A DNA stretch of 64,000 nt from Prevotella jejuni (GCF_900187995.1 NZ_FZNZ01000017.1:18727-82726), one strand, 5' to 3'. Positions 19,887-29,992 are shown, counted from the first letter of the stretch. The notes: generated from the sequence alone by a model not told the origin. A program made the numbers and translations.

Positions 19887-21418
19887 AGTTCTGGTCCTTT
19901 CTTAATTTGCTTACACATAATACTTACTTCGACTGCTAACATTGCAGTAAAGAGAACAAGGAAGAGGAAGAAGGTGAATGCGATACCGCCACTTGAGAGG
20001 TCGCTCACTGCTGCCCATGTTGGAAGCATGTCCTGGATGGTCCAAGGCTGACGGCCAAATTCGGCAACAAGCCAGCCACACTCACTGGCAATATAAGCCA
20101 ATGGGATGAGTGCAATACCCACCTTCTGCAACCAGCCAAAACGGGTAATGTCTTTTCTATAAACGATGAACAACATCAGTGCAAACACAGCGATGAAAAG
20201 ACATCCAAGCCCAACCATGATGCGGAATGACCAGAAATTAATAGGAATGAATGGTACAATCTGCGTAGCATCTTTGATGTATCCATAACCAAAGTACTTC
20301 ATGTCTTTTTCAAGAACCTTGAGATTAGCCTCTTTGTTCTTACCGGCACGATAGTCTTTGAGGGCTTGAATGGCATTACGACCACGTTCTTGCTTTTCTT
20401 TCAGAGAAGGTTCCTGTGTGCCGTCAGCCTTCTTATAACCACGGATAATATCCTTTACACCAGGGACATAACCATGAGCATCCTTTGTTGCAAGGACAGA
20501 AAGCATGTTAGGAACCGCTATTCGCATAGGTGGCTCGGTCTGCTTCATATAGTCAGGCTGGTCGAATGGGTTTACCCAAGCTACTGCTGTTAAACTCTGA
20601 TCGTTACCTCCTTCATAGAGAGCTTCCATTGCTGCAAGCTTCATAGGCTGTGACTGTGCTACCATATAAGCAGAGTTGTGACCTGTAGAACCTGCTAAAA
20701 GAGAGGCTACAAGACCAACAGCTGCACCCACTTTGATACTTGCTTTTGCAAGTTCAATATGACGTTTACGAAGCAGATACCAGCAACTTACTGCAACAGT
20801 GAATGCTGCTCCTAATACCCAAGAAGATGTAACAGTGTGTGTGAACTTGTCGATTGCGAATGGACTCAATGCAACGTCGAGGAACGAGGTCATCTCGTTG
20901 CGCATCGTATCGGGATTGAATGTACAACCGATAGGATATTGCATCCATGCGTTTGCTACGAGAATCCACCATGCTGAGATAGTTGCTCCTAAGCCAGTAA
21001 GCCATGTTGAAGCGAGGTGGAAGCCAGCTGAAACCTTGTTCCAACCGAAGAACATCACTGCAACGAAGGTTGACTCCATAAAGAAAGCCAGGATTCCCTC
21101 GATGGCAAGTGGTGCTCCAAAGATGTCACCAACGAACCAAGAATAGTTGCTCCAGTTAGTTCCGAACTCGAACTCAAGGATGATACCAGTGGCAACACCC
21201 ATGGCAAAGTTAATACCAAACAATCGCTGCCAGAAACGAGCTGCAGTACGCCAGAACTCCTTCCGGGTGCGATAATAACAAGTCTCCATGATTCCCATTA
21301 CGACAGCTAAGCCCAGTGTCAAGGGAACGAAAAGCCAGTGATAGATAGCTGTCAGCGCAAACTGTGCACGTGACCAGTCTACAGTGCCTGGATCAATGGC
21401 TAAAAGTAGGTTTTCCAT
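19883..21418 (-). CDS. cydA: Cytochrome bd oxidase subunit I
   Basis: CydA carries haems b558, b595 and d and oxidises quinol with reduction of oxygen. In 511 residues, His27 in TAIYHWLFVPLTLG is a haem ligand position, and GWLVAEFGRQPWTIQ is the conserved C-terminal signature. The loop region between about 250 and 375 is long (YKKADGTQEPSLKEKQERG and beyond), suggesting the long Q-loop class. In this anaerobic group the complex probably removes low oxygen and supports nanaerobic respiration. Confidence 0.97.
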   Translation of the reverse strand: MENLLLAIDPGTVDWSRAQFALTAIYHWLFVPLTLGLAVVMGIMETCYYRTRKEFWRTAARFWQRLFGINFAMGVATGIILEFEFGTNWSNYSWFVGDIFGAPLAIEGILAFFMESTFVAVMFFGWNKVSAGFHLASTWLTGLGATISAWWILVANAWMQYPIGCTFNPDTMRNEMTSFLDVALSPFAIDKFTHTVTSSWVLGAAFTVAVSCWYLLRKRHIELAKASIKVGAAVGLVASLLAGSTGHNSAYMVAQSQPMKLAAMEALYEGGNDQSLTAVAWVNPFDQPDYMKQTEPPMRIAVPNMLSVLATKDAHGYVPGVKDIIRGYKKADGTQEPSLKEKQERGRNAIQALKDYRAGKNKEANLKVLEKDMKYFGYGYIKDATQIVPFIPINFWSFRIMVGLGCLFIAVFALMLFIVYRKDITRFGWLQKVGIALIPLAYIASECGWLVAEFGRQPWTIQDMLPTWAAVSDLSSGGIAFTFFLFLVLFTAMLAVEVSIMCKQIKKGPEL

Positions 21419-21494
21419 TGCTTTTTGTTATTTGTAATAATGTTATAAATTAAATATATATACTTGATTCTTTAAGGTGGTAACGTAAGACAAC

Positions 21495-21710
21495 TCATCG
21501 CTTCATGAGCTGTTGCTCGATGAATTCACCTTCTTTTCCTGCCTTTGCATTCTCCTTAAGAAAGTTCGGGAAGAAGAATATCTTTAAAACAAGAAACATG
21601 ATAGCCAGTTTGATAATGATAACTGTCCACAACGTTTTGCCCAATGTCATGTGTCGAAAACCATCGTAATAGAGGTCAAAGACACGGTAAAAAAAACTGC
21701 TTTTGTTCAC
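21495..21710 (-). CDS. DUF4492 small membrane protein
   Basis: This 71-residue protein has one strong membrane segment (about 27-47) after an amphipathic aromatic start (FYRVFDLYYDGFRHMTLGKTLW), and a charged C-terminus. It matches the DUF4492 pattern as I recall it. It lies 76 bases upstream of cydA on the same strand, behind the only visible promoter box, so it is probably co-transcribed. Size and position suggest an accessory role analogous to CydX, but there is no sequence relation I can show. Confidence 0.8.
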   Translation of the reverse strand: MNKSSFFYRVFDLYYDGFRHMTLGKTLWTVIIIKLAIMFLVLKIFFFPNFLKENAKAGKEGEFIEQQLMKR

Positions 21711-21754
21711 TGCGTGAAATGTTTTCGTACTTGTATTTTATACAAAAGGATTGT

Positions 21755-21763
21755 GCAAAGATA
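21755..21763 (-). promoter_or_regulatory. -7 box for DUF4492-cydAB
   Basis: TATCTTTGC on the minus strand lies 44 bases upstream of the DUF4492 gene. Confidence 0.65.
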
Positions 21764-21845
21764 ATCAATTATTTCTAAAGTTGTTCTAAAACTCCCTAAA
21801 AATAGACATATTTTTGTATTTTAATGAATAACAGCAGCAATTCTC

Positions 21846-21876
21846 TTGCTTATCAATCTAAAAGCACTAATTTTGC
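21846..21876 (+). promoter_or_regulatory. Promoter of the TolC/HlyD export cluster
   Basis: TTG at 21846-21848 and TAATTTTGC at 21868-21876 are 19 bases apart. Confidence 0.7.
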
Positions 21877-21903
21877 AGATAGTACTTTCAGTGATATTTA
21901 ATA

Positions 21904-23409
21904 ATGATAAAGTTATTTACTATAGCAGTGCTATTGGGGTCATCTTTGTGTGTTCAAGCACAGGAGGTGTACTCGTTACAAAAGTGTAGAGAGTTGGCCT
22001 TGCAGAACAATCGGCAACTAAAAATCTCGAACATGACTGTAGATGTAGCAGAAAATACGCGTAAGGCGGCTAAGACTAAATATCTACCACGTGTAGATGC
22101 GCTCGCTGGTTATCAGCACTTTTCACGTGAGATTTCACTCCTTAGTGATGATCAGAAGAATACTCTGAGCAATCTTGGAACAAATACCTTTGGGCAGTTA
22201 GGTGGTCAGATAGGCCAAAACCTTTCCTCTTTGGCACAGCAAGGTGTTCTTAGTCCACAGGTGGCTCAGCAGCTTGGTCAGCTCTTAAGCAATGTTTCTA
22301 CACCACTCACTCAAGCCGGTAATAACATCGGTCAAAGTATTAATGATGCGTTCCGTTCAAACACGAAGAACGTATATGCCGGTGGAATTGTAGTCAATCA
22401 ACCTATTTATATGGGTGGGGCTATCAAGGCTGCGAACGATATGGCGGCTATTGGTGAGCAGGTTGCACAGAACAATATCAGCCTTAAACGACAGTTAGTA
22501 CTCTATGGAGTCGACAATGCATATTGGCTTGCTATCTCTTTGAAGAAGAAGGAAGCGTTAGCTATTCGCTATCGTGACTTAGCACAAAAACTGAATGAAG
22601 ATGTCAAGAAGATGATACGTGAGGGTGTTGCTACTCGAGCAGATGGATTGAAGGTTGAGGTAGCTGTTAACACAGCTGATATGCAAATCGCTCGCATACA
22701 AAGTGGTGTTTCATTGGCTAAGATGGCCTTATGCGAACTTTGTGGACTTGATTTGAATGGTGATATACAATTGTCTGATGAAAGAGATGCCGACCTCTCT
22801 CCTACTCCTTCAACCCAGTTTGATAATTACACTATCCCTGCTTCAGACAGTACAAGACTTAATGAGACTCGTCCAGAGCTACGCCTCTTGCAGAATGCGG
22901 TTGATATGAGCAAACAGAATACCAAACTTCTTCGTTCGCTTTATCTCCCTCATGTACTTCTCACAGCCGGTTATTCCGTATCAAATCCAAACCTTTTTAA
23001 TGGCTTTCAGAAACGTTTCACGGATCTATGGAACATTGGTGTTACTGTTCAAGTACCAGTATGGACTTGGGGAGAAAACAAATATAAGATACGTGCAAGT
23101 AGGACTGCTACAAGTATAGCACAGTTAGAAATGGATGATGTACGTAAGAAGATTGACTTAGAGATAGAGCAGAACAGGCTCCGTCTTAAGGATGCTAATA
23201 AACAACTTGCGACGTCTCATAAGAACATGGCTGCCGCTGAAGAGAACCTTAGATGTGCAAATGTAGGCTTCAAGGAAGGCGTTATGACGGTAACAGAAGT
23301 TATGGCAGCGCAGACTGCATGGCAGACTTCACGTATGGCAATCATTGATGCTGAGATCAGTGTTAAACTGGCTCAAGCTGGTTTACAAAAAGCTCTTGGT
23401 GGCTTATAA
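21904..23409 (+). CDS. TolC-family outer membrane efflux protein
   Basis: The 501-residue protein has a signal peptide (IKLFTIAVLLGSSLCVQAQ) and the internal duplication of long helices typical of TolC/OEP. Each half has the LALQNNRQLKISN or RPELRLLQNAVDMS type helix start. A Gln/Leu-rich low-complexity region (about 95-145, LGQLLSNVSTPLTQAG) is an unusually long periplasmic or loop insert. It would form the outer membrane exit duct for the HlyD and permease proteins downstream. Confidence 0.93.
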   Translation: MIKLFTIAVLLGSSLCVQAQEVYSLQKCRELALQNNRQLKISNMTVDVAENTRKAAKTKYLPRVDALAGYQHFSREISLLSDDQKNTLSNLGTNTFGQLGGQIGQNLSSLAQQGVLSPQVAQQLGQLLSNVSTPLTQAGNNIGQSINDAFRSNTKNVYAGGIVVNQPIYMGGAIKAANDMAAIGEQVAQNNISLKRQLVLYGVDNAYWLAISLKKKEALAIRYRDLAQKLNEDVKKMIREGVATRADGLKVEVAVNTADMQIARIQSGVSLAKMALCELCGLDLNGDIQLSDERDADLSPTPSTQFDNYTIPASDSTRLNETRPELRLLQNAVDMSKQNTKLLRSLYLPHVLLTAGYSVSNPNLFNGFQKRFTDLWNIGVTVQVPVWTWGENKYKIRASRTATSIAQLEMDDVRKKIDLEIEQNRLRLKDANKQLATSHKNMAAAEENLRCANVGFKEGVMTVTEVMAAQTAWQTSRMAIIDAEISVKLAQAGLQKALGGL

Positions 23410-23527
23410 AGTGTGTTTAAGCCATGAGACAGGTCTTTAAGAGATAGTTGAAAGGTCATAAACACATATATAAGAAGTTCAATTAAGTAGAATAAATACA
23501 TAATATATAAAATCAAACCACAATAAT

Positions 23528-24514
23528 ATGTCAGCAAAATCACAACATAAGAACATACTTTTAGCCGTTCTGGGCTTTGTATCTGTGGTAGTCATCGTGG
23601 CTGTCATTGGTTATTTCACCATTGATCGTACAGAGGATACCATCCAAGGAGAGGTAGAAGTAAGCGAATACCGTGTTGCTTGTAAGTTCCCAGGACGTAT
23701 CACAGACATCAAAGTAAAGGAAGGTGACGTCGTTCATAAAGGCGATGTCCTTGCGACATTGGCTATTCCAGAGGCAAGTACACAAGAGAAAGTGGCTGAA
23801 GCAGCGGCTGGTGCAACAGATGCATTGAGTGCTTTGGCAGAAGGTCCTACACGTCGTGAGACCGTTGAAAGTGCCTATCAGGTTTATCAGCAAGCTATAG
23901 CAGCAAACGGTATAGCCGAAAAGACTTACGGTCGTATGCAACGTCTATATGATGAAGGAGTAATGAGTGCGCAGAAACGAGACGAGGCTATGGCAGCATA
24001 CGAAGCGACAAAGGCTGGTGTAGAGGTTGCTAAATCACAGTGGGAACTTGCTAAGAACGGTGCTCAACGTGAGACGAAAGAGGCTGCAAGAAAGCAGGCA
24101 CAGGCTGCCCGCTCTGCTGTTGATGTTGTTCGATCAGTGTTGAAGGAGACTGTACAGCGTGCTACTGCTGATGGAGAAGTTGAGACAATCTATCCAAAGG
24201 TAGGCGAACTTGTCGGCTTAGGTAGTCCTATCATGAGTATATCAATGGTCGATGATATATGGGGAACATTCAATGTACGTGAGGATCAACTTAAGGATAT
24301 GAAGGTTGGGACAGTTCTGAAAGCCTACGTTCCTGCGCTTGATAAGAATATAGAACTGCGTGTAACCTCCTTAAAAGATAAAGGGTCTTACGCCGTATGG
24401 AAGGCAACGAAGACTAATGGCCAATATGATTTAAAGACATTCCAAGTAAAGGCTAAACCAACAAAGAAGGTTGAAGGGTTAAAACCTGGTATGTCTTTGA
24501 TATTAAAGAAGTAG
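23528..24514 (+). CDS. HlyD-family periplasmic adaptor
   Basis: This 328-residue membrane fusion protein has one N-terminal anchor (about 9-31). The first lipoyl half is CKFPGRITDIKVKEGDVVHKGDVLATL. A long Ala/Glu/Lys coiled-coil hairpin follows (about 85-210), then the second lipoyl half and a beta-barrel (GTFNVREDQLKDMKVG). It links inner membrane transporters to the TolC-like duct. It follows tolC by 118 bases. Confidence 0.93.
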   Translation: MSAKSQHKNILLAVLGFVSVVVIVAVIGYFTIDRTEDTIQGEVEVSEYRVACKFPGRITDIKVKEGDVVHKGDVLATLAIPEASTQEKVAEAAAGATDALSALAEGPTRRETVESAYQVYQQAIAANGIAEKTYGRMQRLYDEGVMSAQKRDEAMAAYEATKAGVEVAKSQWELAKNGAQRETKEAARKQAQAARSAVDVVRSVLKETVQRATADGEVETIYPKVGELVGLGSPIMSISMVDDIWGTFNVREDQLKDMKVGTVLKAYVPALDKNIELRVTSLKDKGSYAVWKATKTNGQYDLKTFQVKAKPTKKVEGLKPGMSLILKK

Positions 24515-24857
24515 GCTCGCTCTCTACGCTCTCGGGGGAGGTAAGCTACCTAAGGAGATAAGCTTAATGAAGGTTTCGTGCTTTCCTTAGATTTTCTTCT
24601 TTATAGGTTAGTCATCAGATAATGGCAATGACACCCCTCTCCCACCCTCTTCTATGCTATTTTTGACAATCATCACGCATTGAGTTGTTGACAAATAGCA
24701 ATGGCGTTGAGGCTTGACACACATAATCAATACACTTACTTCGCCAAGTGACTATAACGGTTTATTATTGTAAAGACCATCTATCAAAGGCTATTAAAGC
24801 CATTCATCGCTTCTAACATACCTTTATAAAAGGAGTTACAAGAGTTTACTAATTATA
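24515..24857. other. Gap inside the export cluster with an inverted repeat
   Basis: This 343-base stretch splits the HlyD gene from the permease genes. It holds the inverted repeat TGCTATTT...AAATAGCA (24655-24700). I see no ORF and no clear TAnnTTTG box. Confidence 0.5.
24655..24700. repeat. Inverted repeat in the export cluster
   Basis: The arms TGCTATTTTTGACAA and TTGTTGACAAATAGCA are inverted copies with a one-base offset, around a 15-base loop. There is no T-run, so it is not a typical terminator. Confidence 0.5.
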
Positions 24858-26039
24858 ATGAAGAAACTACGTATATATATAAGAAGACTTATCAATCTCT
24901 GGGCCCGTGAAGTTGATTTGATGATACACAACCCCATCTACATCTGCTGTATGGTGGTCTTCCCCCTTGTCGTCATCTTCTTCTTTACTTCTTTGATGAG
25001 TACAGGACAACCAGAGAAGCTTCCGTGTGGTGTAGTCGACCAAGACAACACTTCAGTGACACGTGCAATGATTCGTCAGTTGGATGGTCTTCAAGGAACT
25101 CAGGTAGCAGGACATTATAACAATGCAACCGAAGCGCGTAAGGCTATACAGCGTAATGAGATATATGGTTTCCTCTATATTCCAGAAGGAACAACGGCTA
25201 AGCTTGTTTCTCAACGCCAACCTGAAGTATCTTTCTATTATAGTAATGTGACACTCGTAGCGGGTGGTATGTTGTTTAAAGACCTAAAAACAGTTACTAC
25301 TCTGACCTCAGCTGCTGTCGGCGCTGCGAAGTTACAGATGCTTGGAAAGACTCCTAACGAGATTAAAACAATCATACAACCGATAGGACTCGACGTACAC
25401 ATGATTGGTAATCCATGGATGAATTATAATGTTTACTTGAGTTGTATTATGATACCAGGTATATTAGTCCTGTTTATGTTGCTCATCACGGTCTATTCTA
25501 TTGGTACTGAACTAAAGTTTGGACGGGCGAAAGAATGGATGTCTATGTCTGGTAACAATATTCTTATTGCACTTGCTGGTAAGCTATTACCACAGACACT
25601 TATCTTCTTAACCATCTTCTTAGGTTATGAATGGTATGTCTATGGATATCTGAATTTCCCTCATCCAGGCGGACTGAGCATGATTGTTTTCCTTGCCATC
25701 CTTACTGTCTTATCCTCTCAAGGGTTTGGTGTGTTTGTCTTCGGCTTAATGCCTTCCCTTCGAATGTCAATGAGTATCTGCTCTCTTTGGGCTGTTGTTG
25801 GCTTCTCTGCCTGTGGTGCTACCTTCCCACTGTTCGCTATGGACGGTATGATTGAGGCCTTAGCACAGATTATCCCACTGCGACATTACTACATGATATA
25901 TCAGATTTGTATCTTCAATGGTTATCCTTTAATTAATGCGTGGGTGAATGTTGTGGCCTTGGTAGCCTTTGCATCCCTTCCTATTCTGGTCGTTAGGAAT
26001 ATTAAACGAGCGATGATAGAGTATGTGTATATACCATAA
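24858..26039 (+). CDS. ABC-2 type permease, first of pair
   Basis: The 393-residue protein has an N-terminal membrane segment (about 23-45), an exported region of about 130 residues (GVVDQDNTSVTRAMIRQLDG is typical), then five to six membrane segments. This is the ABC2_membrane_3 layout of YbhR/YhgE-like exporters. No ATP-binding protein is encoded beside it. It probably pairs with the next protein and uses the HlyD/TolC partners to move a hydrophobic compound. Confidence 0.88.
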   Translation: MKKLRIYIRRLINLWAREVDLMIHNPIYICCMVVFPLVVIFFFTSLMSTGQPEKLPCGVVDQDNTSVTRAMIRQLDGLQGTQVAGHYNNATEARKAIQRNEIYGFLYIPEGTTAKLVSQRQPEVSFYYSNVTLVAGGMLFKDLKTVTTLTSAAVGAAKLQMLGKTPNEIKTIIQPIGLDVHMIGNPWMNYNVYLSCIMIPGILVLFMLLITVYSIGTELKFGRAKEWMSMSGNNILIALAGKLLPQTLIFLTIFLGYEWYVYGYLNFPHPGGLSMIVFLAILTVLSSQGFGVFVFGLMPSLRMSMSICSLWAVVGFSACGATFPLFAMDGMIEALAQIIPLRHYYMIYQICIFNGYPLINAWVNVVALVAFASLPILVVRNIKRAMIEYVYIP

Positions 26040-26194
26040 GACGGTATTTGTCTTACTAATCAATAGTCATCAGAGGCAAATTTATATGCCAAATATGGCA
26101 ACAGACAAAGTGTGATTATGGTTCATTTCACTATTAATTATTCATCACTACGTAAATAACCTTTCGTAGATGCAGACTCAATAAATTGTCAATT

Positions 26195-27493
26195 ATGTCA
26201 GAAACAAAGAATACTACAAAGCCAAATAATAAACGGAAAGCAAACTCAGGACCGCTGGGCTTCCTCTCTTCTCTTTGTTATATATGGTGGTTGGAGATGA
26301 AGAGTACGATTAAAGACGAAGGAGTTTTAATCTTCTTCCTACTTGTTCCTTTGGCCTACCCTCTGCTTTACTCATGGATATATAACAATGAAGTGGTGCG
26401 TGAAGTACCTGTTGCTATTGTTGACTTGTCTCATTCTGCATCTTCTCGTGAGTTTATTCAAGACTTTGATGCGTCTCCTGATGTGCGTGCTGCCTACTAT
26501 TGTAATAACCTACAAGAGGCCGAAGCATTAGTAGGAAAGCAGGTTGTACATGGCATACTTTATTTCCCAAGTGATTTTGATCTCACTTTACATCGTGGCG
26601 AAAAGGCTCACGTAGGAGTCTACTGTGATATGAGTTTAATGCTTACCTATAAAGCTATCTATCAGACAGCACTGGCAGTATCAATGGAGATGGGTACTGA
26701 CATGAAGAAGGGGCAGTCCATGTCTTTTACAGAAAGAGATGAAGAGGTAAGTACAGAACCTATGGTTGTAGACGCAGAACCCATTTTCAATACAACAGGG
26801 GGATATGGTAATGCAATCCTCCCAGGTGTGTTAATCCTCATTCTACAGCAGACCTTGCTTCTTGGTATTGGTCTTTCTGCTGGTACAGCACGTGAAAACA
26901 ATCGGTTTCAAGACCTTGTCCCTATTGGTAAACACTATAACGGGATTATGAAGATAGTACTGGGTAAGTCCTCTTGCTATTTCATGATCTATTGTGTTAT
27001 GGCTGCATACGTAACAATGGCAGTACCCCATTTCTTCAACTTTACAATGCTTGCGCGTCCTGCTGACTTGTTTTGGCTTCTTTTGCCATACCTGTTAGCA
27101 GTAATCTTCTTCGGTATGACCATCTCTTGTCTTGTACGTTATCGAGAGAATGTAATGCTTTTGGTGGTCTTTACATCAATTCCCTTTCTCTTTCTTACGG
27201 GTGCATCATGGCCACAAAGTAGTATTCCTGGCGCCTGGCAAGGTGTTAGTTGGCTGATTCCCTCTACCTTTGGTGTGCGAGGATATCTGCGTATTGCATC
27301 AATGGGGGCAACGATTGATGACGTATTACCAGAAGTTCGTGCGTTATGGATACAAGCAGCTGTTTACTTTGTAACCACTTGCTTTGTCTACAGGTTCCAG
27401 ATTATCAATGCACGTAAGCATGCTATCTCACACTATCAGATGATTCAAGACAGAATAAAGACTGCACGTGAGAAGAGACCTACGGGTAAATAA
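26195..27493 (+). CDS. ABC-2 type permease, second of pair
   Basis: The 432-residue protein has the same layout as the preceding permease, with which it is distantly homologous: VPVAIVDLSHSASSREFIQDFDA corresponds to the first protein's exported start. A hydrophilic Lys/Asn/Pro-rich stretch precedes the first membrane segment. ATG 26195 is preferred over an upstream in-frame TTG. It is the last gene of the cluster; the ATPase that would power the pair is not in this window. Confidence 0.88.
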   Translation: MSETKNTTKPNNKRKANSGPLGFLSSLCYIWWLEMKSTIKDEGVLIFFLLVPLAYPLLYSWIYNNEVVREVPVAIVDLSHSASSREFIQDFDASPDVRAAYYCNNLQEAEALVGKQVVHGILYFPSDFDLTLHRGEKAHVGVYCDMSLMLTYKAIYQTALAVSMEMGTDMKKGQSMSFTERDEEVSTEPMVVDAEPIFNTTGGYGNAILPGVLILILQQTLLLGIGLSAGTARENNRFQDLVPIGKHYNGIMKIVLGKSSCYFMIYCVMAAYVTMAVPHFFNFTMLARPADLFWLLLPYLLAVIFFGMTISCLVRYRENVMLLVVFTSIPFLFLTGASWPQSSIPGAWQGVSWLIPSTFGVRGYLRIASMGATIDDVLPEVRALWIQAAVYFVTTCFVYRFQIINARKHAISHYQMIQDRIKTAREKRPTGK

Positions 27494-28239
27494 TCATGTT
27501 GGAGTAAAGACTTTCGGATGTAATACACTTTGTAGACGAGTCGTTAAGGTCCTTCCGATAGAGGACGTGATCAGTGAGGTTGCCCTTATAAAGTCATTCA
27601 TAAAAGCAGATGGAATGCTAAACATGACGATACGAAACGTTAAGATTTTTCAACAACCATTCTCCTCTCTATTTGAAGAGAGGCCATTATAGAAGCAAGA
27701 AGAGGCCTAATTGCATTTGAGAACATGCCCTTCTTGCCTATAGAAGACGCCCTTCTTGAAGCAAGAAAGGCGTCTTCTTTGTTACTATTTGTAACCTTTT
27801 GATTTAATGAAAGTTATGAGCTAAGGATTAAGGGATAGTATATCTCTGAGATAAGGATGTTTAGCTTGATATGATGTAAAGATATTTTGCAGTGTTGCTA
27901 ATGGATCTCATAAGTGGAAACATTCTTGGTATGTCTCTATTGAGATGGTGTCAGATTTAGTAGAAGATAACATCTCTCACTTTAAGCAACAAACTTTTAT
28001 ACACTTGTTGATGCTATAGAGAGTTATTAGGAATGTTTTAGATAAGAGTTTAAGTTTCTTCTGTACATGATTAAAACAATGAGAATACAGGTTTATACGT
28101 CTACTTTTATACATTTGCAATAGGCGTATAAACTTGCATCCTCATAATGATTGTATCTTTTTATCTCATCTTCGAGCAGATACAACATCTCTGTGTAGAT
28201 ACTATAAGTAAGCTAACAAGGAGCTAAAGATGAACGTGG
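27494..28239. other. Gap carrying repeat family 2
   Basis: About 750 bases with one family 2 repeat and no credible gene. It lies between the converging export cluster and the SDR gene. Confidence 0.6.
27695..27890 (+). repeat. Dispersed repeat family 2, copy C (best preserved)
   Basis: This copy shows the full structure: CAAGAAGAGGCCT, AGAACATGCCCTTCTTG, then the near-perfect hairpin GAAGACGCCCTTCTTG (27743-27758) / CAAGAAAGGCGTCTTC (27762-27777). It continues with GTTATGAGCT and a distal block AAGGATGTTTAGCTTGATAT followed by GATGTAAAGATATTTTGCAG. The distal block also occurs in copies D and E. Confidence 0.9.
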
Positions 28240-29004
28240 TTACTTCTTAGTCTCTCTATGTAGCACACTTCCACTTGCCTGATGGGTTGCAAGGACAAGC
28301 ACTTCAGCTATCTGAACATGAGCAGGTGCGGAAGCAGCATAGAATACTACGTCAGCAATGTCAGCCCCTGTAAGAGGTTTAACTCCTTCGTACACCTTGT
28401 CTGCTCGGGCGTCATCACCATGGAAACGCACGTTAGAGAAGTTAGTCTCAACCAATCCTGGTTTCACATTCGTTACTCGTACAGCGGTGTGTGCAAGGTC
28501 GATACGAAGTCCGTCGGTAATTGCTTTTACCGCAGCTTTCGTACCACAATAGACATTACCACCAGCATAAGCAGCATCACCAGCAACAGAACCGATGTTA
28601 ATAATGTGTCCACTGTCACGAGCTACCATCCTTGGTACGACAAGACGGGTCATGGTTAGGAGTCCTTTAATATTCGTATCAATCATCATGTCCCAGTCTT
28701 CAAAGCTCCCTTCATACTCTGGTTCTAAGCCAAGTGCTAACCCCGCATTATTAATCAAGACATCAATCTGCTGCCATTCTAATGGTAAACTCTTAATAGC
28801 TGCAGTAGCCGCTTTACGATTACATACGTCGAAGGCAAGTGCGAGCACCCTTACTCCGATTGCTTCAAGCTCTTTCTTTAGGTCTGCAAGGAGCTGGGCT
28901 CTGCGCCCAGTAATGATGACATCGTATCCACCCTGTGCAAACTTACGTGCACAAGCTTTGCCAATTCCACTGGTTGCACCAGTGATTAATGCTATTTTCT
29001 TCAT
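28240..29004 (-). CDS. Short-chain dehydrogenase/reductase, YdfG-like
   Basis: A 254-residue classical SDR with TGATSGIG (8-15) for NAD(P) binding, NNAG (85-88), and the catalytic Ser139, Tyr152 and Lys156 (YCGTK). Arg34-Arg35 after the second strand suggests NADPH preference. It resembles the YdfG group that oxidises L-allo-threonine, serine or 3-hydroxy acids; the substrate is inferred by family only. No operon partner is evident. Confidence 0.88.
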   Translation of the reverse strand: MKKIALITGATSGIGKACARKFAQGGYDVIITGRRAQLLADLKKELEAIGVRVLALAFDVCNRKAATAAIKSLPLEWQQIDVLINNAGLALGLEPEYEGSFEDWDMMIDTNIKGLLTMTRLVVPRMVARDSGHIINIGSVAGDAAYAGGNVYCGTKAAVKAITDGLRIDLAHTAVRVTNVKPGLVETNFSNVRFHGDDARADKVYEGVKPLTGADIADVVFYAASAPAHVQIAEVLVLATHQASGSVLHRETKK

Positions 29005-29119
29005 ATTATGATTAAGTAATTATTCAAAGACTTTGTTCTTATGTCAGTGCATGATATTTCTAATCTGTGGTTGAGTTGACGAGATATAGTGTCTTCTTAA
29101 TGAGCTGAAATCCCCTATC

Positions 29120-29992
29120 CTATTTATTCGAGACAGCTACACCTATTAGAATTAATGCGCTTCCCACATACGCTATGGCCGTCATTGGCTCATTAAGGAA
29201 GATAGCGCTGGCCGCTACTGTGGTGATAGGGTTAAGATAAAGATAGTTTGATGAGGTCATAGCACCAATCTTCGCAATGACTAATGTCCACAGTACAAAG
29301 CAGAGGAAAGAGGCTACAAGACCGAGGAACAATAGGTTTAGGATTACTTTCGGCGTAAGAAGCATAGAGGTAGTAGCCGTCCATGGATCAAAGAGAAAGG
29401 CTGGCAGTACTGTCACAAGCCCATAGAAGAATATCTTACGGGTGATGAATACTGCAGAATAACTATGTGAAATCTTTTTCATCAACAAGGAGTAAACTGC
29501 CCAACATAGCGATGCTAATAAGGTGAGGAGGTCGCCCCATGGATTTAGGTGAAGTACGAAACTACCATTGAAGATGACAGTTGCTACTCCTAATAACGCT
29601 ATCAACGAACCAAGAATCAGCGACCAACTCGCTTTGATGCTCTTTACAAAGGTTATACCGAGTAGTACGGTAAGTAATGGAGCAGTACATACGATGAAAC
29701 TAACGTTATTGACATAAGTTAGTCCCACGGCATAGTTTTCTGCAAGAAAGAATACTGAACCGCCCGTTATACCTAATAAGACCATGATTAACTCATCACG
29801 CCATGTGCGAGAGAAGAGCTGGCGCGGCGAGATAAACCATATACAGATATAGGCAATGACAAAGCGTAGGAAGAAGATTTCCAACGGTGTTAACCCACTG
29901 TTATAAAGTACTTTTGTGTTAACAAAGGTCGTGCCCCATACGGCAACGATGGCAATGGCAAGGAGATGCCAAAGGATGTTTTTATTCTTCAT
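29120..29992 (-). CDS. EamA-family (DMT) transporter, second of pair
   Basis: The 290-residue protein has ten hydrophobic segments in two EamA repeats (for example AIAIVAVWGTTFVNTKVL and ASLCWAVYSLLMKKI). The ATG at 29992 is chosen over an in-frame TTG at 30001; it overlaps the preceding gene by 11 bases. DMT exporters move amino acids, nucleotide precursors or other metabolites; the substrate is unknown. Confidence 0.87.
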   Translation of the reverse strand: MKNKNILWHLLAIAIVAVWGTTFVNTKVLYNSGLTPLEIFFLRFVIAYICIWFISPRQLFSRTWRDELIMVLLGITGGSVFFLAENYAVGLTYVNNVSFIVCTAPLLTVLLGITFVKSIKASWSLILGSLIALLGVATVIFNGSFVLHLNPWGDLLTLLASLCWAVYSLLMKKISHSYSAVFITRKIFFYGLVTVLPAFLFDPWTATTSMLLTPKVILNLLFLGLVASFLCFVLWTLVIAKIGAMTSSNYLYLNPITTVAASAIFLNEPMTAIAYVGSALILIGVAVSNK

